From Cricetomys ansorgei (Eukaryota; Chordata; Mammalia; Rodentia; Nesomyidae), in assembly GCA_026225945.1 (NCBI GenBank), contig JAMJFZ010001133.1, forward strand, positions 14,844,001 to 14,908,000: 64,000 nt of DNA. Reading direction: 5' to 3'. Both the position numbers and the translations under genes were made by a program. Under the pieces are notes generated by a model, which was not told the DNA's origin, ran no database searches, and was given only the letters and a program-made list of their open reading frames with translations. Below, piece after piece: positions 58,149-64,000 of this stretch. How positions within the stretch are numbered: position 1 is the stretch's first letter; every line of letters begins with the position of its first letter.

Positions 58149-59390
58149 CTCGAGTTGTTTCTCTCATGTGTTGTAGATTGATTAAAAAGTAGTTAATCCA
58201 GCATTGTGCAAATCCTTTCTCATGGTTATTGTGGGAAACAAGCTACATAGATCACTTGTGTTTAAATGCCTGCATTGTTGACTACAAAGAAGGATTTCAA
58301 CATGAATTCACTTAGAATTCATGATCTAGAAGAAGGAACACGATTGTAACTAATTCTCAGATCTGCACTTCAATCTGTCTGCACCCACTCACTCTTCATT
58401 TATAAAATGTAAATAATAATTCCTGCATCTTAGAACTGGTGCTGTTGCTGCTGCTGTTATTGTTGCCTTTGTTTACCAAATGGATGCATACATATGTGTG
58501 TATAATATATTTTATAGTACATATATTCTGGGGTTGACTCCATGCAACTTTTTGTTGTTCTACCTGAGGTTGCCTTGCAATTCAAAACGATGTGCTTAGG
58601 GATTGCCTCGGGGAGAAGGACAAAATTCTCGACAAAGACTCAGAAAGAGGCAAGGCAAATCCATCTTAGAGGCTTGCCTCGTTGGGTGAGAGTGGTGAGT
58701 AACACACACACCCTTACTGATGCCTGGATTTTATTTTAGGGGAATGATTTACAGAGAAAACATATTTTAAAACTTTAAGTTTAAGGAAGTAGTTGGATTT
58801 TTTTTTAAATTCATCTTTTTCCTCGTTAAATTAATCTATTCATCCACCCATTTATTCATTATTCATTACAAAATTTACTGCAAGCTTTTGTCTTCTGGGC
58901 GAAGAATATTCTCTTCACATCTCCTGGGAGGTTGTAAGTATAAAAAATATTAGGGCTGACAACTAGAATAAGCAAGCTAATTTATAAATTCAGAACTTTA
59001 AAAAAAAAAAAAAAAAAAAAAAACACCAGATGGCTGAGTATCCAGGGTGGGGGATGGGAGAGGATCCAAATGAACTACTTCCCATGAGATGACGAACTAG
59101 CCCTGTTGAGAGGGGTTGGTGATTGGATGTTCCTTGGCAGAATCAAGTGAGGGGGAAGAAAAGGGGACATGTAGATGTGAGCAGTGTCCTGAATAAAGTC
59201 TCAATGGCTGTCCGTGAACAATTGCAAAGATCGTATTACACCATTCTTCCTCACACTCAAATTTTGTCTTATGGGCTTTCATGGAATTGGTAGACATATT
59301 TATGTGAGGGAGGGCAGGAAAACTGAGAGACACCTCTAATCATTTTTGGTCCACACTTCACACACTAGTGGTCTCCCAAGGGAACAGAGG
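58149..59390. other. unique sequence with a pure A tract
   Basis: About 1.2 kb without a recognised element. A run of 24 A at 59,000-59,023 has no SINE body in front of it. Confidence 0.4.
59000..59023. repeat. Poly(A) tract, 24 bases
   Basis: Uninterrupted A run, read directly. Its purity suggests recent slippage or insertion; the source is not evident. Confidence 0.97.
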
Positions 59391-60002
59391 TGTGATGTCT
59401 GTTCTTGGTTGTCAACTTGACTACCTCTGGATTTAACTAAAACCAGCTTTAACTAAAGCAGCTGTGAATAAATACATGCAAGGGCATTTTTCTTAATTAA
59501 ATCTTTTGAGGTGGGAAGATATACCTTTCATCCAGATCTTTTGAGGTGGGAAGATCCTCCTTTAATGTGAGCAACACTTTCTGCTGGCAGTATATACAGA
59601 GAACGTGGAAGAAGGAAGCTTTTGCTCTTTGCCAACTTGCTTTTGCTGGCAAGTCCATTTTTTTTTAACTGGCATTAGAGCCTATTTCTTTAAGATTCCG
59701 ATGTATACTGGAGACCAGCTGAGACATCCAGCTTGGGGGACTGAACAACTACTGGATTCTTGGATTTTTTTGTTAGTAGACAGTAGATATTATTCTAGCT
59801 GGACTATAGCCTGTAAGCCATATATATGGATTTATATGGATTATTTATATGGATTTATATATATATTTATATATGGATATATATGAATTATATATGTGGA
59901 TATATATGTGGATTATATACATGGATTATATATATATGGATTATATATGGAATATATAATCATTCTCTAAGTTCTGTTCTTCTAGAGAACCCTGACCATA
60001 CA
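59391..60002 (+). mobile_element. ERVL-type solo LTR with TATATGGATT minisatellite
   Basis: Starts TGTGATGTCTGTTCTTGG, then gttgtcaacttgactacctc, two copies of cttttgaggtgggaagat (59,502-59,519 and 59,537-59,555), a gaggaagcttttgctctttg-type block, ctggagaccagctgagacat, ggactgaacaactactggat, and the end tctagagaaccctgaccata CA. AGAGG before and ACAGG after form a 5-bp target duplication with one mismatch. Confidence 0.75.
59820..59960. repeat. TATATGGATT-type minisatellite
   Basis: About 140 bases of imperfect TATATGGATTATATA units inside the LTR, read directly. Confidence 0.9.
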
Positions 60003-60779
60003 ACAGGGCAGCAGGGTGGGATGCTCTTGCAAGACTCAGAACAATAAAAGACAAGTTACCAGCAACCCAGAGGCTGACTGCCAGTCAGGAAAGCAATAAA
60101 TGATCTCTAGAATAGTTCTGGTACTCGGTCTCATGCCTTTCTGAAGGAGAAATCCTGAACTCCTTCCAAAATCTCTGAAGATGTGGAAAACTATATTGAA
60201 CTACAGCAGATCCCAGACACAGCTGAACTGAAGGTAAAATTGGCTTAGCATAACCCTCTTCCAGTATGTGCTGGTAGCCTAGCAGGATATTTCCTGGTAT
60301 TTGATGGCACAAATGACATTTAAGACTTTACTACACAAAGCAAGTATCCAGTAACAGTGATAGGCTAAGTGCACGCGAGTCATGGTCAGGAGGAGAAATG
60401 ATCAAGAGGAATACAGCAAGAGACGGCCAACATGGTACAGCTGTCAAACAGGGGCCTTAATGACAATAAAAATGTTAAAAATAAAAATAAGAGAAATAAG
60501 TGATTATTGAGTCGAGGGACATTTTGGAACAGTAGAAATATTCAAAGAGCTAAATGAAAGTGAAGGAAAAACATGATAAATATAGAATTTATTTAATGAT
60601 CTTAAGAAGATATTATCTAAGGAAAGGTATAGTTTTATAACTCAAAGGTTGATAAATGGAAATTATGCAAACTGAAATGCTGATTTTTTAAAATATAGAA
60701 AATAAATCATAGCACAAAGACATACAGGACAATATGATATCATCCACAACAGATGTAGTTTGAGTCACAAAAGTAGACA
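60003..60779. other. unique AT-rich sequence, nothing firm
   Basis: About 780 bases. The second half (aagagctaaatgaaagtg and similar A-rich text) could already belong to the old L1 that follows, but I could not align it. Confidence 0.35.
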
Positions 60780-61005
60780 TGAGAGGTAATGAGATAAAAT
60801 GATTTTGGAGACATAACTGTCAAAATTCCTAATTTTATTAAAATGACAAAAATTATAAACCCACAATTCCAACAGGTTCAGTTAACTCCAGCATTGTTGT
60901 TAAAGAAGGAAATCATGTCTTGGTGTATCATATAAGTAACAAAAAATTTTTTTTTCTGGAAATCAAAGTTTTAAAATGTCTTAACATGGCTAGATAAAGG
61001 CAGCA
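60780..61005 (+). mobile_element. Ancient L1 (L1M/HAL1-type), 5' piece
   Basis: ttttattaaaatgacaaaaa followed by ttataaacccacaattcca and caggttcagttaactcca recalls a conserved internal stretch of old mammalian L1M/HAL1 elements. It is cut by a B3 SINE and resumes after it. Confidence 0.5.
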
Positions 61006-61024
61006 TATGGGAGGAGTGGAGCTT

Positions 61025-61310
61025 GATGTACAAGCATATGGGTCTGAATCTGACTCTGCGTTAATGTAAAAGCTGGGCACTGGAACCTGCATCTGTAACC
61101 CCAGTGTGGAAGGAGGCGTGTATGGGGGCAGATAGGTAGATTCCAGGGCCTTGGTGGCCAACCAAAACAGCAAGCTGCAGGTTCAGTAAGTAATCCTGCC
61201 TCAAAAACTAAGGTAGGGAGTGATAGATGGAGACTCTGCTTCTACGTGCACATGTGTGCACACATGTCTAACACACATACTCACACACGTGAAAGTAAGC
61301 AAATAAGTGA
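61025..61310 (+). mobile_element. B3 SINE inserted in the old L1
   Basis: gtctgaatctgactctgcgt, aaaagctgggcactggaacc, gcatctgtaaccccagtgtg, gcaggttcagtaagtaatcc, tgcctcaaaaactaaggtag and a CACACATGTCTAACACACAT end. B3 body is nearly complete; the head is diverged. Confidence 0.8.
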
Positions 61311-61334
61311 TAAACTTTCTCTAAAAGATCAAAG

Positions 61335-62309
61335 GTGGGAGTTAAAGATAATGTTTTAGGCATAATGGAGGCTTGAAGACCATGCAACAATATCTGGAGA
61401 GTGTTGAAAGAAAAAAAAGGGGGGGGGGACCCACATTATTTACAGGAAGCAAAAGTAAAAATACTACAGGGATTTCGTCAAATAGCAAAGGTTCATCACA
61501 GCACGAAGAACACTCTGGAAAGTGGCGAACAATAGAATGAAGTAAAATATTTTCAGATTTTCTCTACTAAGAAGTCTGTCTTCAAAATCCATGACGCTCA
61601 CACAACCCAGTAGGAAAGAACAAATGATCCGACTCTAAAATTAGCAAAGAATTTGATTAGACGGTTCCTCAAAGAAATACAAATGGTCGATGGGCACTGA
61701 GTCTCAGCACCCATGTAGAAGTTCAATGCTGCTAACCATCGAATACATTATAAGCCAAACTGAGTCAGAAGGACAGGTGTTAACCAAGACATAGACGCCT
61801 CTATATGCTGCTGCTGAGAATGTGAGTAGCGACAATCTGTATGTCAAAAGTTACGGAGAATCTAAAGCTTGAGCCACTCCTGACTGAACAATCCACTTCT
61901 GGGTATAGATGCAGACCCGGAGACATCATGCTGAAGCTTTCTCAGAACCCTCATGCTCACTGTAACATCCATTTTCACAACAGCCAAGATATGAAACGAA
62001 CCTGGGTCACCAACAGTTGAATGGGATGTTCTTCAGTCTTAACATAAGAGTGAAATGTGACCTTGTGTGAGAATACGGATGCACATAGAAGACATCATCC
62101 CAAGTGAATCACTGACATCAAAAGACAAATACTCAATGACCTCCTTTATACTTGGTGGCTCAAAACTCAAAGCCAAAGAGGGAGAGAGTGGAGTGGTGGT
62201 TGTAGGGGAGATGAGCGACATAGAGGCAGTGTTGCTCAAGAAAAAAAAAATGTCTTCTGGGATAGATAGACTCTTGAACACTGAAACTTAACACAGTGAC
62301 CAGTGTTGT
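61335..62309 (+). mobile_element. Ancient L1 (L1M/HAL1-type), ORF2 3' end region
   Basis: First part: gaagaccatgcaacaatatc, ggagagtgttgaaagaaa. From about 61,640: tttgattagacggttcctca, agaaatacaaatggtcgatg, acttctgggtatagatgcag, cacaacagccaagatatgaa, cctgggtcaccaacagttga and ctcaatgacctcctttatac, the order of the old L1 ORF2 end and 3' UTR start. The reading frame is destroyed by stops and indels. Confidence 0.75.
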
Positions 62310-62358
62310 TAATAATAATAATAATAATAATATTAATAATAATAATAATAATAATATT
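62310..62358. repeat. (AAT)n microsatellite inside L1 3' UTR
   Basis: Imperfect AAT array, read directly, lying between two recognisable parts of the L1 3' UTR. Confidence 0.95.
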
Positions 62359-62555
62359 AATGAACTATATATTTTAAAATCATTGAGGGAGGATCATAAG
62401 CGTTCTCATCACCAAAAGGTCCCTGTGAAGTTGTGGAGGTGTTAGTTTGATTATAATTATTTCACAGTGTCCCATGCATCAAGACATCCCATTTTACACC
62501 ATAAATATATGCATTTCTATTTGTCAGTTGTGCTTCAATAATAATGGAAGAAAAT
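62359..62555 (+). mobile_element. Ancient L1, 3' UTR end
   Basis: cataagcgttctcatcacca, ggaggtgttagtttgattat, tcatttcacagtgtcc-type block near 62,460, aagacatcccattttacacc, ataaatatatgcatttctat and ttgtcagttgtgcttcaata match the terminal part of old mammalian L1 3' UTRs. Confidence 0.75.
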
Positions 62556-63609
62556 GAAATCATAACCTTTATATACAATGAAATTTTATTGAAAAGTTGA
62601 GTCAAAATAAACACATTTTTATTCAGATAAATGGTTAGGAGTAAACACACTGAAATCAAAACCAAAATAAAATATTCAAAGATGCTTTTCATGGGAAGGG
62701 AAATGATACCAAAACAAAGATTAACTCTACAGAAAGAAATACAGAGCAACCGAAAAGGGCAAACGAGAGGAATAAGGTGTAAAACAGCCAATAAGAAGCA
62801 TGAAAAGTTTATAAACTTCATCCACATGCATGCACATGTAATCACAGATAACGTAGTTTAAGAGGTTATTAACATTTTAATGCAAATTTTAAAGTGAGTC
62901 TTGAAATTTTGAGTTTCTGTGGAAGTAAATTTTTTTTTTAGTATACAGGCAAGAAAGTAAATGGAACAAACTGTCAGATTCCACACTGGCCATGAAACAA
63001 GGAATTATTAGAAGACAGACTGTGAAGGGATAAACCTGTGTGTTGTCCTCTCTCAAACCACTAGCACCTAAGTAAGCACAGCAGTGTGAAAGAGAGTAAT
63101 TCCATAAAATGTGTAAAATAAGATATTTTAAATATTTGGCTGAAAAGAAGGAAAAAATGGGGAAAAAATAAAGATAAAAACAGGTAAAATCATTTAGGAA
63201 GAGGAAGCCTGGATTAAAAAAAAAATACTTCCATCATATAACTGAACTCCGCCTCCCTGTTCCCCTCCTCTGTCCCAACTGCTACTGAGACATATTCTTA
63301 ACTTGGAGCTTTTTAACCCCCTAGCTCTAAAAGGCTATAAAAGAGAAGAGAGAAAGGAAGAAATATTTATAGCCCCTTCTGGCTATCCTTATCTGCCTGA
63401 ACCTGGAGAACTGGACTAACTTCTAAACTCCTTTATCCCATTAACTGTCCCATAATATGTTTTCCCATCCACGTCCTCTGCCATGAACTGACAATTCCAA
63501 CTGCCACTGCCTCTTTTATCCCTGAGCTTTTCCCAGAAGTTGAAGCAGCATCCAGTCATAAGGAAGGCTGCACAGGACAGACTTAAACACATTGTTACAT
63601 CATCACATT
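62556..63609. other. unique sequence, nothing recognised
   Basis: About 1.05 kb, A-rich in its first half, with no recognised element or gene. Confidence 0.35.
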
Positions 63610-63865
63610 GGCCTATAGGCCAAGCCTATGGGGCATTTTTTTGATTAATAAGTGGCGCAGGAGGAACCAGTCTATTGTGGGTGGTGCCACCCTTGGGCAG
63701 GTGGTTCTGGGTTATATAAGAAATCAGGCTGAGCAGCCATGAAGAGCAAGCCAGTGAGCAGCAGTACTCCATGGTCTCTGCTTGAGCTCCTGCCCTGACC
63801 TCACTCAGTGGTGGAGTGTGGCCTGGAAGCATAAGATGAAACAAACCCTTTCCTCTCTGGAACCC
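63610..63865 (+). mobile_element. ERVL/MaLR-type LTR, 5' truncated
   Basis: ggcctataggccaagcctat, tgtgggtggtgccacccttg, ggttctgggttatataagaa (TATA box near 63,712), atcaggctgagcagccatga, caagccagtgagcagcagta and acaaaccctttcctctctgg. Same family as 20,676-21,055. It lacks both the TG start and the usual tail. Confidence 0.75.
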
Positions 63866-63928
63866 AGTGAAAATGGAAAGAGAGAACTAACTGTACAAAG
63901 TTGTCATTTGACCTCTACAGAAGTGTCA

Positions 63929-63931
<3 letters not shown>

Positions 63932-64000
<69 letters not shown>
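63932..64000. repeat. (TC)n followed by (CA)n microsatellite at window edge
   Basis: About 29 TC units then CA units that run off the window end. Confidence 0.97.

Noticed and set aside
62462..62845. 127-residue minus-strand frame
   Set aside because: Partly antisense to old L1 3' UTR and otherwise A/T-rich with no domain.
1..64000. CRISPR arrays, operons, bacterial promoters or phage
   Set aside because: Sequence is clearly mammalian nuclear DNA; direct repeats are microsatellites or transposons.

Overview
The window reads as non-coding DNA from a muroid rodent nuclear genome. The lineage evidence is direct: B1, B2, B3 and B4 SINEs, a URR1-type hAT repeat, Lx-type rodent L1 3' UTRs and many ERVL/MaLR-type LTRs of rodent type, over a background of old mammalian repeats (MIR, L2, MER5A, Tigger, L1M). 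Modern mouse L1 and rat ID elements were not seen and B1 density is low, so a cricetid (hamster, vole or deer-mouse type) is possible. Genus cannot be fixed from sequence alone. Subfamily names were assigned by eye and should be taken as tentative.

No protein-coding gene, exon, tRNA, rRNA or CRISPR array could be supported. The open frames are short and mostly fall in simple repeats, SINEs, LTRs or L1 3' UTR. The window is therefore intergenic, or lies inside a very long intron.

Layout. 1-16 kb: a GAT microsatellite split by a MaLR-type LTR, a B4, MER5A, URR1, several B2/B3 copies and a long repeat-poor AT-rich block (about 8.0-9.8 kb). 15-26 kb: a cluster of LTR insertions. It includes a 334-bp solo LTR with a perfect 6-bp target duplication (15,096-15,429) and a short ERVK-like provirus of the same LTR family (23,969-25,574) that keeps both LTRs, a decayed tRNA-Lys-type primer binding site and a polypurine tract but no gag or pol. 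A 429-bp module inside that provirus occurs again, without LTRs, at 22,981-23,409. 26-36 kb: MIR and L2 remnants, a CpG-rich class I ERV LTR on the minus strand (about 30,090-30,745), and more old LTR and DNA-transposon remains. 36-39 kb: two GC-rich 1.2-kb LTRs of one family in the same orientation. Their target duplications differ, so they look like independent solo LTRs, and the first has cut a B2 in two. 40-53 kb: a B1 with flanking duplication, two Lx-type L1 3' UTR pieces on the minus strand, and many SINEs. 53-64 kb: a repeat-free, enhancer-like block (about 54.78-55.24 kb), a Tigger remnant, ERVL-type LTRs (one with a TATATGGATT minisatellite), an ancient rearranged L1 interrupted by a B3, and a terminal TC/CA microsatellite.

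The least explained element is the 429-bp module around the short provirus: two diverged copies of the same length and with the same edges, only one of them in an LTR context. The best candidate for host function is the 54.78-55.24 kb block, which carries a perfect PBX/PREP decamer and two CAGCTG E-boxes.
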